Below, in pieces: positions 1-9,522 of a DNA stretch of 64,000 nucleotides. The stretch covers positions 5,491,322 to 5,555,321 of the forward strand of contig NZ_KB235922.1 in assembly GCF_000332195.1 (NCBI RefSeq), written 5' to 3'. Position numbers and translations under genes: made by a program. The DNA is from Pleurocapsa sp. PCC 7319. Lineage in GTDB: Bacteria > Cyanobacteriota > Cyanobacteriia > Cyanobacteriales > Xenococcaceae. Positions within the stretch are counted from its first letter, which is position 1, and each line of letters begins with the position of its first letter. The notes beneath the pieces are model-generated. The model was not told the origin of the DNA. It ran no database searches and saw only the letters and a list, made by a program, of their open reading frames with translations.

Positions 1-340
1 TTATGGGCTCTTCTCCATCTGTTCCAAGAACAAATGTTTTCTCATCGATAATGTAGTTGTTATTGCCCTCAATCCCGACATATTTTCGACCTTCTTTTTG
101 TATTGGAAAACGCTTGTATCCTGTTCCATCAAGGTAAGTGACTACACCTTGATAACTTGCTTCTCCTAAACAAATAGAAATTAAATAATTATTAGTTCTA
201 TAAGATGCTTGCTTTTTATTAAGTCCACATACGCTATGAGCAGTTGCGAATTGATTTGGGTTGGTAAAACAACCAAGTACAGCAGCAGCAAATATGGGAG
301 TAATCTTCTCTGCAAATTTCTTTACTCGTTGTTTAATCAT
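1..340 (-). CDS. Small secreted protein of unknown function (3' end cut by window edge)
   Basis: An open minus-strand frame starts at an ATG at 340 and runs off the left edge of the window; at least 113 residues are visible. The N-terminus is basic (MIKQRVKKFAEKI) and is followed by a short hydrophobic stretch (ITPIFAAAVLGCF) and then FATAHS, which reads as a signal peptide for export. The mature part holds two Cys (in SVCGL and ISICLG) and a pattern of short beta-like strands (YQGVVTYLDGTGYKRF). I do not recognise the family. Its relation to dnaK is unclear: dnaK reads in the same direction but has its own terminator in between. Confidence 0.6.
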   Translation of the reverse strand, partial: MIKQRVKKFAEKITPIFAAAVLGCFTNPNQFATAHSVCGLNKKQASYRTNNYLISICLGEASYQGVVTYLDGTGYKRFPIQKEGRKYVGIEGNNNYIIDEKTFVLGTDGEEPI

Positions 341-558
341 CTACACTCAGTTCAACTTTTTTCCAAGAAGAAATTACTTATTTATCGGGTTTTAGTAGTA
401 ATACTATTGCTGTTTATATTTGTTTTATGAACTCACAAAATTCTTAAAACTTTGATTAAAACAAATCTACTACTGCTCCAAAAATATAGCTTACCATTTC
501 AAATATGTCGATCAACAAGCTTTGTTCTTAGCTAATAGCTATTAGCTTCGATATTCGC

Positions 559-593
559 AAAAAAAAGAGACACATCTATGGTGGTGTGTCTCT
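559..593 (-). terminator. Rho-independent terminator of dnaK
   Basis: Read on the minus strand, a 10-bp stem (583-592 pairing with 567-576, one mismatch near the loop) is followed directly by eight U residues (566-559). It lies about 45 bases past the dnaK stop codon. Confidence 0.85.
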
Positions 594-637
594 ATATATT
601 CATACTTGAGATATTTCTCTAACTATTTCTATTTCAC

Positions 638-2560
638 TTACTTAGTTTCGGAAAACTCAGCATCGATGACATCATCGCCACTACTACTACCTTCAGCATC
701 TTCTGGAGGAGCTTCTGCGCCTGGTGCGCCTCCTGGTGCAGCATCTGCTGCCCCCTCACCTTGTTGATAGATGTTGCTGCCAATGCTGTAGAGAGTTTGT
801 TGTAATTCAGGTAAGAGAGTTTTAATCTTCTCATCATCTTCCGATGCCACAGCTTCTTTAAGGTCTTTAATTAAACCTTCAGCCTTAGTTTTGTCATCGG
901 CAGGTACTTTGTCTCCAAGTTCACTAAGTTGTTTTTCTGCTTGATAAACCAAGGAATCAGCTTGATTTTTGCGATCGATTGCTTCACGACGTTCCTTATC
1001 CGCAGCAGCATTAGACTCAGCTTCCTGAACCATGCGATCGACTTCATCATCGGGGAGAGTTGATGCCCCAGTAATACTAATTGATTGTTCCTTACCAGTA
1101 CCTTTATCCTTGGCAGTCACGTTTAAGATACCATTGGCATCGATATCAAAAGTAACTTCAATTTGGGGTACACCGCGAGGAGCAGGAGGGATACCATCCA
1201 GACGGAATGTTCCCAAACTCTTATTGTCTTTGCCAAATTCCCTTTCGCCCTGTAGAACATGAATTTCTACATTGGTTTGACCATCAACGGCAGTAGAAAA
1301 AGTTTCCGATTTCTTGGTAGGAATAGTAGTGTTACGAGGAATGATCTTGGTCATTACACCACCCAAGGTTTCTACACCAAGAGAGAGAGGTGTAACGTCT
1401 AAGAGCAAGATATCTTTAACTTCTCCAGCCAAAACCCCAGCTTGAATTGCCGCACCAATAGCTACTACTTCGTCAGGGTTAACAGTTTGGTTAGGGTCTT
1501 TATCTAAAACTCTTTTGGTAACTGCAACGATCGCAGGAATGCGAGTTGAACCACCCACCATGACTACTTCGTCGATCGCCTCTTTAGCCAGCTTAGAATC
1601 TTTAAGGGCTTGCTCTACAGGAATACGACAGCGATCGATTAGATCGGAACAGAGTTCTTCAAACTTAGCTCTAGTCAAGGAAACATCTAAGTGTTTGGGT
1701 CCATCCTGAGTTGCAGTAATAAAAGGAAGGTTGATATCAGTTTGAGTCGCGCTGGAAAGTTCAATCTTGGCTTTTTCTGCAGCTTCAGTTAAACGCTGTA
1801 AAGCTTGATTGTCTTTGCGAAGATCGATACCTTCGTTTCTTTGAAATTCTTCTGCTAAATAGTCAACGATTTTTTTATCAAAGTCGTCACCACCCAAGTG
1901 GGTATCACCCGCAGTAGCCAGCACTTCAAATACGCCATCTCCCACCTCAAGGATAGAAACGTCGAAAGTACCACCACCTAAGTCAAACACAAGAATGGTT
2001 TCGTTACTTTTCTTGTCTAAACCATATGCCAGAGATGCCGCGGTAGGCTCGTTAATAATACGTAAAACTTCTACCCCAGCAATTTTTCCAGCATCCTTTG
2101 TCGCCTGACGCTGAGAATCATTAAAGTACGCTGGTACAGTAATAACCGCTTGAGTGACTTTTTCCCCTAGATACTTACTAGCATCTTCAATTAATTTACG
2201 TAAAACTTGAGCCGAAATTTCCTCTGGTGCGAACTGCTTTTCTTGTACAGGACAGTCGAGCTTAACGTTACCATTACTGTCTCTAATTACTTTATAGGCG
2301 ACTTCCTTGGTTTCGTTAGTTACTTCATCGTACTTGCGTCCAATAAAGCGTTTAACTGAATAAAAGGTATTGCCAGTGTTCATTACAGCCTGACGTTTAG
2401 CAATCTGACCAACTAGAAGATCGCCGTTTTTAGCATAAGCGACAACTGAGGGAGTAGTTCTAAAACCTTCCGCGTTAGCGATAACTGTGGGCTTACCCCC
2501 TTCCATCACTGCTACACAAGAGTTAGTAGTTCCTAAGTCAATACCAACAACTTTTGCCAT
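638..2560 (-). CDS. dnaK: Molecular chaperone DnaK (Hsp70), DnaK2-like
   Basis: ATP-dependent cytosolic chaperone that binds unfolded segments and cycles with DnaJ and GrpE. The 640 residues are full length. The N-terminal nucleotide-binding domain shows the phosphate-1 motif GIDLGTTNS, the phosphate-2 motif [12 protein letters not shown] and the adenosine motif [10 protein letters not shown]. The interdomain linker [13 protein letters not shown] is intact, followed by the substrate-binding domain and a lid ending in a Gly/Ala-rich tail with the conserved DDVIDAEF terminus. That terminus and the overall match fit the housekeeping DnaK2 paralogue of cyanobacteria (from family knowledge). No dnaJ or grpE is adjacent, and I see no CIRCE inverted repeat upstream. 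ATG start at 2560. Confidence 0.97.
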   Translation of the reverse strand: MAKVVGIDLGTTNSCVAVMEGGKPTVIANAEGFRTTPSVVAYAKNGDLLVGQIAKRQAVMNTGNTFYSVKRFIGRKYDEVTNETKEVAYKVIRDSNGNVKLDCPVQEKQFAPEEISAQVLRKLIEDASKYLGEKVTQAVITVPAYFNDSQRQATKDAGKIAGVEVLRIINEPTAASLAYGLDKKSNETILVFDLGGGTFDVSILEVGDGVFEVLATAGDTHLGGDDFDKKIVDYLAEEFQRNEGIDLRKDNQALQRLTEAAEKAKIELSSATQTDINLPFITATQDGPKHLDVSLTRAKFEELCSDLIDRCRIPVEQALKDSKLAKEAIDEVVMVGGSTRIPAIVAVTKRVLDKDPNQTVNPDEVVAIGAAIQAGVLAGEVKDILLLDVTPLSLGVETLGGVMTKIIPRNTTIPTKKSETFSTAVDGQTNVEIHVLQGEREFGKDNKSLGTFRLDGIPPAPRGVPQIEVTFDIDANGILNVTAKDKGTGKEQSISITGASTLPDDEVDRMVQEAESNAAADKERREAIDRKNQADSLVYQAEKQLSELGDKVPADDKTKAEGLIKDLKEAVASEDDEKIKTLLPELQQTLYSIGSNIYQQGEGAADAAPGGAPGAEAPPEDAEGSSSGDDVIDAEFSETK

Positions 2561-3005
2561 ACTTTATGTAATACTCCGAAATTTAACAACAAAAACTAAA
2601 ATTTTTTTGAGTCAGTGCAATATACAATGCGATAGATTATTTGTGACTTTAAAATTGGCTTGCTTTACTCGCCTCAGTTTTCACATCATCTTTATACATA
2701 GTGCAAGCTGATGATAGCTCTTAGGTAGTGTAGTTTTCCGAACCTGAGGATGGCGGTTGTAGATAAGTTCTTGACTTTAAGTTACCGATATTAATCTCGT
2801 TAAAATTTTTGAATCTCGCTACTATCGGTATATAGAGCCAAGTAATATTTTTCTATAATTAGTCATTTAAGTGGGTCTTGTGCCAAGAGTTTTGAGATAG
2901 TTTAAATCAACAATGGTGTTTATTTTTGTATGCCGAGCTAATAAAAAGCACAATCTCTTTTACAGTATTAATAAAGTTTAAAAGTATTATTTTGAGATCG
3001 TTTTT
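2561..3005. other. Divergent promoter region between dnaK and gpsA
   Basis: 445 bases without a gene lie between the divergent starts of dnaK and gpsA. The region is AT-rich and should hold both promoters. I see no CIRCE element, tRNA, riboswitch or clear repeat. Confidence 0.6.
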
Positions 3006-3947
3006 GTGAATATTCCATCTTATATTGTCGCTATTTTAGGAACTGGAGTATGGGGTTCTGCTTTGGGCACGATTGCCAAGAACAATAACCATGACGTTCA
3101 TTTTTGGTCACATCGTGGTGACAAATCCCTCGAATCTGTGGTTAAAGAGGCACCTATTGTTATCTCTGCCGTTTCGATGAAAGGAGTAATTCCAACTATT
3201 GCGAAGTTAAAGCAACTCAATTTTCCTTCAGACAAAATAATAGTCACTGCGACTAAAGGATTAGACCCGGAAACTACTCGTACTCCATCACAAATATGGC
3301 AAACAGCTTTTCCTGAAAATCCTGTAGTAGTGTTATCGGGTCCTAATTTATCCAAAGAAATTGCGAAAGGCTTACCTGCGGCGACGGTAGTTGCTAGTAA
3401 TAATTTGACCGCAGCGGAAAAAGTACAAGAGATTTTTGCCTCAGATACTTTTCGAGTTTATGTCAATGAAGATCCTATCGGTACAGAACTAGGAGGTACG
3501 TTAAAAAATGTCATTGCGATCGCCTCGGGGGTTTGTGATGGGATGAAGTTAGGCACTAATGCTAAAGCGGCCTTGCTTACCCGCGCTTTACCAGAAATGA
3601 TCCGTATTGGTACTCATTTAGGAGCATCAGGAGAGACTTTCTTTGGTTTGTCTGGTCTGGGAGATTTAATTGCCACTTGCGACAGTTCTTTATCTCGTAA
3701 CTATCAAGTCGGTTATGGACTAGCTCAAGGAAAAACCTTAGACGAGATTTTAGAAAATCTTGAAGGCACAGCAGAAGGAGTCAATACAGCAAATGTACTG
3801 ATTAAAATGGCAGATTTAGAAGCGATCGCGGTTCCGATCGCGCGGCAAGTACATCGATTATTAAGAGGTAAGATAACCCCTCAGGAGGCTATTCAGGCTC
3901 TTATGGAGCGAGATCTAAAACCAGAATTTTGCGATTTAGATATTTAA
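3006..3947 (+). CDS. gpsA: Glycerol-3-phosphate dehydrogenase [NAD(P)+]
   Basis: Reduces dihydroxyacetone phosphate to sn-glycerol 3-phosphate, the backbone precursor of membrane glycerolipids, in the cytoplasm. The Rossmann motif ILGTGVWGSALG opens the protein. VLSGPNLSKEIAKG and the catalytic-lysine region GGTLKNVIAIASG follow, with SGLGDLIATC and the Asn-rich nucleotide/substrate segment EGVNTA later. At 313 residues it is at the compact end of the family. The start is a GTG at 3006; no ATG fits before the Rossmann motif. Its stop overlaps the stop of the convergent signalling gene by 4 bases. Confidence 0.95.
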   Translation: MNIPSYIVAILGTGVWGSALGTIAKNNNHDVHFWSHRGDKSLESVVKEAPIVISAVSMKGVIPTIAKLKQLNFPSDKIIVTATKGLDPETTRTPSQIWQTAFPENPVVVLSGPNLSKEIAKGLPAATVVASNNLTAAEKVQEIFASDTFRVYVNEDPIGTELGGTLKNVIAIASGVCDGMKLGTNAKAALLTRALPEMIRIGTHLGASGETFFGLSGLGDLIATCDSSLSRNYQVGYGLAQGKTLDEILENLEGTAEGVNTANVLIKMADLEAIAVPIARQVHRLLRGKITPQEAIQALMERDLKPEFCDLDI

Positions 3948-5842
3948 TTAGCTAGATTCTTGGGGAGAAACTGCCATGCAGACTGGACATCTAAAGGTTT
4001 GGCATAAAAAAATCCTTGGGCAAATTCACAACCCCAATCTTTTAATTGTTCTGCCTGTTCTTGGGTTTCTACTCCTTCAGCGACAACATTAAAACCAAGA
4101 TTGTGAGCTAAATCTAATGTCGCTTTAACAATCGTCGAAGCTTGATTTTTTTCATCTAAGCGATTGACAAAAGAACGATCTATTTTGAGAGTATCTACGG
4201 GAAAACGATCTAAATAGCTCAAGGAAGAATAACCTGTCCCAAAATCATCGATTGCCAGCTTGATTTGTCTAGCTTTAAGTTGATTGATTACCCGATCGGC
4301 GATCGCTGCATTCTCCATTAATAATGTTTCGGTAATTTCTAACTTGAGATGCCTAACATCAATCCCCGTATCGTCAATGATTTGGTCTAATTGCTCAATA
4401 AAATCTTCTTGTTCAAACTGCTTGGCAGAAATATTAACGCTAATGGTAAATAAATTCTCCTGATTGACTAATTGTTCTTGCCAGATACTTAATTGTTGAC
4501 AAGCTTGATGGAGAATCCACATTCCTAGCGGCAGAATTAAATTGGTTTGTTCGGCAATCGGAATAAATTTTCCAGGAGAAATTAATCCTTTGTGAGGATG
4601 TTGCCAACGTACTAAAGTTTCAAATCCTCTGGTCTTGCCTGTATGCAAACAAATTATCGGTTGATAATTGAGATAGAATTCTTGACGTTTCAATGCGAGA
4701 CGAAGATCTGTCTCAATTTCGAGGATTTCGAGAGCATTATTTTGAATTGTGGCATCAAATACTTGATAGTAATTACTACTAGAATTTTTCGCTTTTTGAA
4801 TTGCCAAATCTGCATCTCTAAAGATATCTTCTGGTTTTAGATAACTAGAACTATCTAAAACTATTCCCATATTGAATGCAATAAAGATTTCTCTTTGTTC
4901 AACAATAAATGCGGGGGACAAGCATTGCTGTATCCTTTGAGCAAGTTCGATTACACAATTTGTATCTTCTAAATTTTCTAGTAAGAACGCAAATTTGTCT
5001 TCTCCAAAATGAGTGAGATGAATATCTTGAGCTATAATCTCTGATTTTAATCTCTCTCCTACCATTGCCAATAATTTATCTCCTGCTTGACGACCAAGAG
5101 AATCATTAACTATTTTGAAACGATTACAGTCTAAGATAATCAAGCTGAATTGAGACTTTGCTTCTTGAGGTGTCAGAGACAATATTTTGGTTAACTTTTC
5201 AATCAGCCATAATCGATTAGGTAAACCTGTTAATGTATCATTCCAAGCCAAGTATTCTAATTTTTTTTGAATTTTTTGTCGTTCGTTAATTTCAGCTGTT
5301 AATTGAGACGTTCTTTGGACAACTCTTTGTTCTAAATCAAAATTAAGCTGACGTATTTCTACTTCAGCAGCAATTCGATTACTAATTTCTATTTGCAGAA
5401 GCTGATTTTTTTGGATTAACTGCTTTCTCAAATTTTGTAGATTTAATTGATTACTAACTCTAGAGAGTACTTCAGGAATCTGAAAAGGCTTACTAATATA
5501 GTCTACTGCTCCCAGTTCAAATGCTCTAACTTTATCAAAAATTTCGTCTAAAGCGCTAACAAATATAATCGGAATATCTTTAGTTGATTCTGATTGTTTT
5601 AGATGTTGACAAATTTCAAAACCATCCATACCTGGCATATTTATATCCAGCAAAATTAGATCGGGAAGCTTAGTTTTAATCGTCAATAGCGCCATTGACC
5701 CATCGATAGCACAACGAACCTTATAACCTTCTCTAATCAAGGTTTTTGATAATAAACGTAAGTTATCGGGAGTATCATCAACAATTAAAATATCGTTAGG
5801 TAATACGGTAGATTTATTGGTCGCTAATGTCGCCTTTTCCAT
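3944..5842 (-). CDS. Response regulator with degenerate GGDEF and EAL domains (probable c-di-GMP phosphodiesterase)
   Basis: Domains in order: a CheY-like receiver (about residues 15-130; acidic pocket VDD, phospho-acceptor in LILLDINMPGMDG, Lys in ISKPF), a coiled coil (about 135-195), a GGDEF-type domain (about 200-360) and an EAL domain (to the end). The cyclase signature reads FGEDKF instead of GGDEF, so diguanylate cyclase activity is unlikely. The EAL domain keeps ExLxR (as ETLVR), SVNISAKQF, EITETLL, DDFGTGYSS, LKIDRSF and EGVET, so c-di-GMP hydrolysis is plausible. I chose the ATG at 5842 over a TTG at 5851. No partner kinase is adjacent. It converges on gpsA with overlapping stop codons. 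Confidence 0.9.
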   Translation of the reverse strand: MEKATLATNKSTVLPNDILIVDDTPDNLRLLSKTLIREGYKVRCAIDGSMALLTIKTKLPDLILLDINMPGMDGFEICQHLKQSESTKDIPIIFVSALDEIFDKVRAFELGAVDYISKPFQIPEVLSRVSNQLNLQNLRKQLIQKNQLLQIEISNRIAAEVEIRQLNFDLEQRVVQRTSQLTAEINERQKIQKKLEYLAWNDTLTGLPNRLWLIEKLTKILSLTPQEAKSQFSLIILDCNRFKIVNDSLGRQAGDKLLAMVGERLKSEIIAQDIHLTHFGEDKFAFLLENLEDTNCVIELAQRIQQCLSPAFIVEQREIFIAFNMGIVLDSSSYLKPEDIFRDADLAIQKAKNSSSNYYQVFDATIQNNALEILEIETDLRLALKRQEFYLNYQPIICLHTGKTRGFETLVRWQHPHKGLISPGKFIPIAEQTNLILPLGMWILHQACQQLSIWQEQLVNQENLFTISVNISAKQFEQEDFIEQLDQIIDDTGIDVRHLKLEITETLLMENAAIADRVINQLKARQIKLAIDDFGTGYSSLSYLDRFPVDTLKIDRSFVNRLDEKNQASTIVKATLDLAHNLGFNVVAEGVETQEQAEQLKDWGCEFAQGFFYAKPLDVQSAWQFLPKNLAN

Positions 5843-5851
5843 TAAATACAA

Positions 5852-6166
5852 TTGAATCTTGACTTCAATAGTTAGATCTAACTAATTTTGCAGATATATA
5901 GTCCATTTTTAACACGTAAATATCTCCACAGGGTGTGATCTAGTTTCCGAATAATTAATCCCTGTTTTTCCAAAATGGACAATGGATCAGAGACAAATAG
6001 AAATCTTGTAAAGTTTTTTGTGATTCTTAATCTTTAGTTTCCAATTTGAGTTATGTTTTGGCGAGGTTCAAATGACTAAGATTGAAGAATAAAATAATTC
6101 TCCACAAACACATTGAAGGACAGAACTGAAAATTAAATATTTTCAGACCATAAATTTTAATTTGCT
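5852..6166. promoter_or_regulatory. Promoter region of thiL with an 8-bp hairpin
   Basis: This gap separates the divergent signalling gene and thiL. A perfect inverted repeat, CTGAAAAT (6126-6133) and ATTTTCAG (6139-6146) around a 5-base loop, lies 20 bases before the thiL ATG. It could affect translation start or bind a regulator. I do not see the conserved parts of a TPP riboswitch. Confidence 0.4.
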
Positions 6167-7168
6167 ATGAGTGATCGATCGCTTCTCGTTAAAGATCTAG
6201 GTGAACACAGTTTATTAAATAAGCTACAGTGTTTTTGTCCTCAAGATCTTGTAGGAGATGATGGAGCCGTTCTGACAACTAATCCCGATCGCTCTTTAGT
6301 AGTTACTACCGATGTGTTGGTGGATCAAGTTCATTTCAGCGATCGCACCACTACTGCTTTTGATGTCGGTTGGCGGGCTGCTGCCGCTAATTTGTCCGAT
6401 TTGGCAGCTATGGGAGCTGAACCTCTGGGAATTACAGTGGGTCTATCTCTACCAGGGGAACAGGAAGTTAATTGGGTCGAGGAACTTTATCAAGGGATGA
6501 ATGCTTGTTTGGGGATTTATCAGACTCCAATTGTTGGGGGAGATATCTGTCGCTCCACCGTAGCTAGTGTTGCTATTACTGCTTTTGGGCAGGTTTCTCC
6601 CCAGAAAGTAATTCGGCGCTCCCAGGCAAAACCAGGAGATGCGATTGTCATTACTGGTCTTCACGGGCTTTCTCGAGGAGGATTAGAATTATTGCTTGAT
6701 TCTAGCAAAGGAAGTGGTTTAAAATTTCCAGAGCGTGAACGACTAATTTTAGCTCACCAACGACCCAAACCCAGATTGGATATTCTCAGATATTTAGCCA
6801 AAATACCCCCTGAGATTGCGATCGCTGGTATGGACAGTAGTGATGGATTGGCCGATGCAGTCATACAAATTTGCCGGTGTAGTGGTGTAGGGGCAAGAAT
6901 CGATAAAGAAAGCTTAACAATTTTTCCAGGATTAACTAAGCTAGCAGAAATAAAGACAGCCTGGGAATGGTTGCTTTACGGAGGAGAAGATTTTGAACTA
7001 GTTTTATGTCTTCCTAAGGATTTTGCTGCTGTATTAGTGAAAGAGTTGGGTTGTGAAGCTGCAGTTATTGGTGAAGTGACTTTGAATCCAGAAATTCAAA
7101 TTGACAACACCAACGATTTAAATCAAGAACAAGTATTAAATATAGGTAAAGGATTTCAACATTTTTAA
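6167..7168 (+). CDS. thiL: Thiamine-monophosphate kinase
   Basis: Phosphorylates thiamine monophosphate to thiamine pyrophosphate using ATP, the last step of cofactor synthesis. The 333 residues match the family length. The AIR-synthase-like fold shows the metal/ATP-binding segment GDDGAVL near residue 30, TTDVLVDQVHF, and LSDLAAMGAEPLG, with GMDSSDGLAD and YGGEDFELV in the C-terminal half. ATG start at 6167. It stands as a single gene; no other thi gene is nearby. Confidence 0.95.
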   Translation: MSDRSLLVKDLGEHSLLNKLQCFCPQDLVGDDGAVLTTNPDRSLVVTTDVLVDQVHFSDRTTTAFDVGWRAAAANLSDLAAMGAEPLGITVGLSLPGEQEVNWVEELYQGMNACLGIYQTPIVGGDICRSTVASVAITAFGQVSPQKVIRRSQAKPGDAIVITGLHGLSRGGLELLLDSSKGSGLKFPERERLILAHQRPKPRLDILRYLAKIPPEIAIAGMDSSDGLADAVIQICRCSGVGARIDKESLTIFPGLTKLAEIKTAWEWLLYGGEDFELVLCLPKDFAAVLVKELGCEAAVIGEVTLNPEIQIDNTNDLNQEQVLNIGKGFQHF

Positions 7169-7405
7169 TTATGGTGAGTCATCCTAGAATGCTAAATATA
7201 TTACAGTCTATTTTGTGTTGGAGGTAACTAACAAAGTAGATAGAAGTTACTAGCAATAAAACTGGTTTAATCATCTCAGCAAAAATCTTTACCTTGGATA
7301 TAAATTGAGTAGAAATGGGAATGTTAGTACTTGTGAGAGAAACTTATAAGCTTCCTAACTAATCTGTTTCATCTCTGTGTAGAGAATAGATAAATATTTT
7401 AGATT

Positions 7406-9430
7406 ATGAGAAGTAAAACTGATAATAGCTTATCAACATCATCCCCCCCTACAATCTCACCTCTGGTTATGAAGCAGCAAGATTGGTCCAAAACCATGCA
7501 ACAAACCTCAGAGATAGACCAGATTAGCAAGAGTATTCTGCAAGTTATTCTCGACAGCTCAAATTTTTCCAACGTTCTGTTAGCCTTGGCGGGCAGGGTT
7601 GGTGAACTATTTGCAGTAGATACTTGTATTGTTGTTTCTACTAAGGTCAACTCCAGTAGTGCTAACGAAATTAGCTATTGGCAAGAGAAGCCTGATTCTG
7701 AAATTGTTCGCAACCAAATTATTCAGCAATTGTCAAATTTGCCTCTCAAGACTGACGATGCTTGCCAATCTCATATTATTAGCGGTGTAGCATCTCCTAA
7801 TGTCAATTCTCTTGAATACTCACTTCAGAAAATTTTACCGACCAAAACTTGGCTGGGAGTAGCAACCAAATATCAGCATCAAACTAACGGTTTAGTTTTA
7901 TTATTTAAATCTGCTACCTCGGGATGGACCAACTCCGAACAAGAATTGCTGGCCAAGATTGCAGAATCAATGGCGATCTCATTAGCTCAAATACAACTTC
8001 AGCAACAAGTAGCTACCAAAACTCAATATCAAGCTCTGCTGAATAAGCTCAGTCAAGGTATTAGTCAAAATTCCAATCCTCAACTATTGTTTGATAACTG
8101 TTTGGGGGAGATCTGTAAAACTCTCCAAGTAGATCGAGGCATGGTATTAATGTTGAAGTATCAACATCCCTTAAAAGCCCAAGGTCATCGCCAACAGTTT
8201 GTCCAAGGAACAGTTCAAGTTGTCTCTAAGTGGAGTCCTCAGACAGAAAGTTTACCATCTCCAGGTCAACTTTCTTTTAGCTTTGATGATTCCAATTTGT
8301 GTCAGCAAGCTTGGCAAATCGCTCCCCAATGCTCAAAATTTGAGTCAAATGTGGCTTTTCCCGATCTAAGTCCGCAACAGCTTCCCGATGCCATTCAAAA
8401 AACTGGTTCAGCATTATTGATGATGCCTTTAATAGGCAAAAAAAATAGTAAGTCCCAGCCAGGAGTAGTTTTGGGGTTTCTAGTTTTACAACAGAACGCT
8501 GCTCGTCCTTGGTTAGAAGAGGAACTGAATTTAGTTGATTGGGTTAGTGTGCAAATTAGCACTGCTGTTATTCATCACCAAACCTTAACTCAAGTACAGT
8601 CAATTGTTGAAGAAAGAACTGCACAATTGAAATGGAGTCTTGATGTACAAGGCAAATTATCGGCAAAAATGCGCCAACATATTGAGCAGTTGGAAAAGTT
8701 AAATCAGTTGAAAGATGACTTTATGAATAGCATGAGTCATGAGTTAAAAACTCCTCTAACCAGCATGAAAATGGCTATTAAAATGTTGCGTCAAGCTCAA
8801 CTACCTTCCGATATGCAAACCAAATATTTAAATATTCTCGAACAGGAGTGGGAGCGCGAATATAGTCTAATTAAAGACTTGTTAACTTTGCAACAGGTTG
8901 AATCTGGAGAATTGATCTATCGTCCTCAAGAACTGGATTTAGGTCAAATAATTAATAAATTAGCTCAATCTTTTACTGTCCAATGGCAATCAGACATAGG
9001 AGTTCAAATCAAAACTTCAATCTCAGATTCCAATTTAAAAATAGATACTGACGCCGAAAGCCTAGAACATATTATTAATGAATTGCTTTTAAATGCTTGT
9101 AAATACTCTGAGCGTAATACTGTTATTCAATTAACAGCCGAAAGTCACCAGACTACAAAAGGCAAAGATATCGTAATTGCGATCTCTAACTGTGGTGCCG
9201 GAATCACCTCTGAAGAATTGCCCTATATCTTTGATAAGTTTCGTCGTGGCAAAGGTGTAACCGATCATGCAGTACCGGGTACAGGACTGGGCTTGACGTT
9301 AGTCAAGTATCTGGTCGAACATCTTAACGGTAAGATCGAAGTCACTAGCGAACCAATAGAAGATGATTCGTTGCTATTTTTGACCACTTTTATCGTCCGA
9401 TTACCTCAATTTCAACCATCTATCCGTTAG
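7406..9430 (+). CDS. GAF-domain sensor histidine kinase
   Basis: A predicted soluble kinase of 674 residues. Two GAF-like sensor regions (about 30-190 and 210-395) are followed by a helical linker, HisKA and HATPase domains. The H-box is SHELKTPL, with the phospho-accepting His at residue 445. The N-box is NELLLNACKYSE, the G1 box is ISNCGAGI, and the G2 box GTGLGLTLVK is intact, so kinase activity is expected. I see no transmembrane segment. The first GAF region lacks an obvious bilin-binding Cys context, so its ligand cannot be named. There is no response regulator next to it, so it is an orphan kinase. Confidence 0.9.
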   Translation: MRSKTDNSLSTSSPPTISPLVMKQQDWSKTMQQTSEIDQISKSILQVILDSSNFSNVLLALAGRVGELFAVDTCIVVSTKVNSSSANEISYWQEKPDSEIVRNQIIQQLSNLPLKTDDACQSHIISGVASPNVNSLEYSLQKILPTKTWLGVATKYQHQTNGLVLLFKSATSGWTNSEQELLAKIAESMAISLAQIQLQQQVATKTQYQALLNKLSQGISQNSNPQLLFDNCLGEICKTLQVDRGMVLMLKYQHPLKAQGHRQQFVQGTVQVVSKWSPQTESLPSPGQLSFSFDDSNLCQQAWQIAPQCSKFESNVAFPDLSPQQLPDAIQKTGSALLMMPLIGKKNSKSQPGVVLGFLVLQQNAARPWLEEELNLVDWVSVQISTAVIHHQTLTQVQSIVEERTAQLKWSLDVQGKLSAKMRQHIEQLEKLNQLKDDFMNSMSHELKTPLTSMKMAIKMLRQAQLPSDMQTKYLNILEQEWEREYSLIKDLLTLQQVESGELIYRPQELDLGQIINKLAQSFTVQWQSDIGVQIKTSISDSNLKIDTDAESLEHIINELLLNACKYSERNTVIQLTAESHQTTKGKDIVIAISNCGAGITSEELPYIFDKFRRGKGVTDHAVPGTGLGLTLVKYLVEHLNGKIEVTSEPIEDDSLLFLTTFIVRLPQFQPSIR

Positions 9431-9522
9431 GCTGTTAATATTTATTTAACAATTAGCAATGATTATAATCGATCGCTTTCAATTAGTCTCACCTAATATC
9501 CGGTCGAATTAACCATCTTTTT

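Noticed and set aside
209-430. 73-residue plus-strand frame
   Set aside because: It lies antisense to the start of the secreted protein (1-340), which has a coherent signal peptide; the plus frame shows no coherent protein pattern.
1032-1709. Plus-strand frames inside dnaK
   Set aside because: They are antisense shadows of a highly conserved gene with no independent support.
2561-3005. CIRCE/HrcA operator upstream of dnaK
   Set aside because: The TTAGCACTC-N9-GAGTGCTAA inverted repeat was looked for and not found.
5852-6166. TPP riboswitch upstream of thiL
   Set aside because: The conserved thi-box segments are absent; only a simple hairpin is present.
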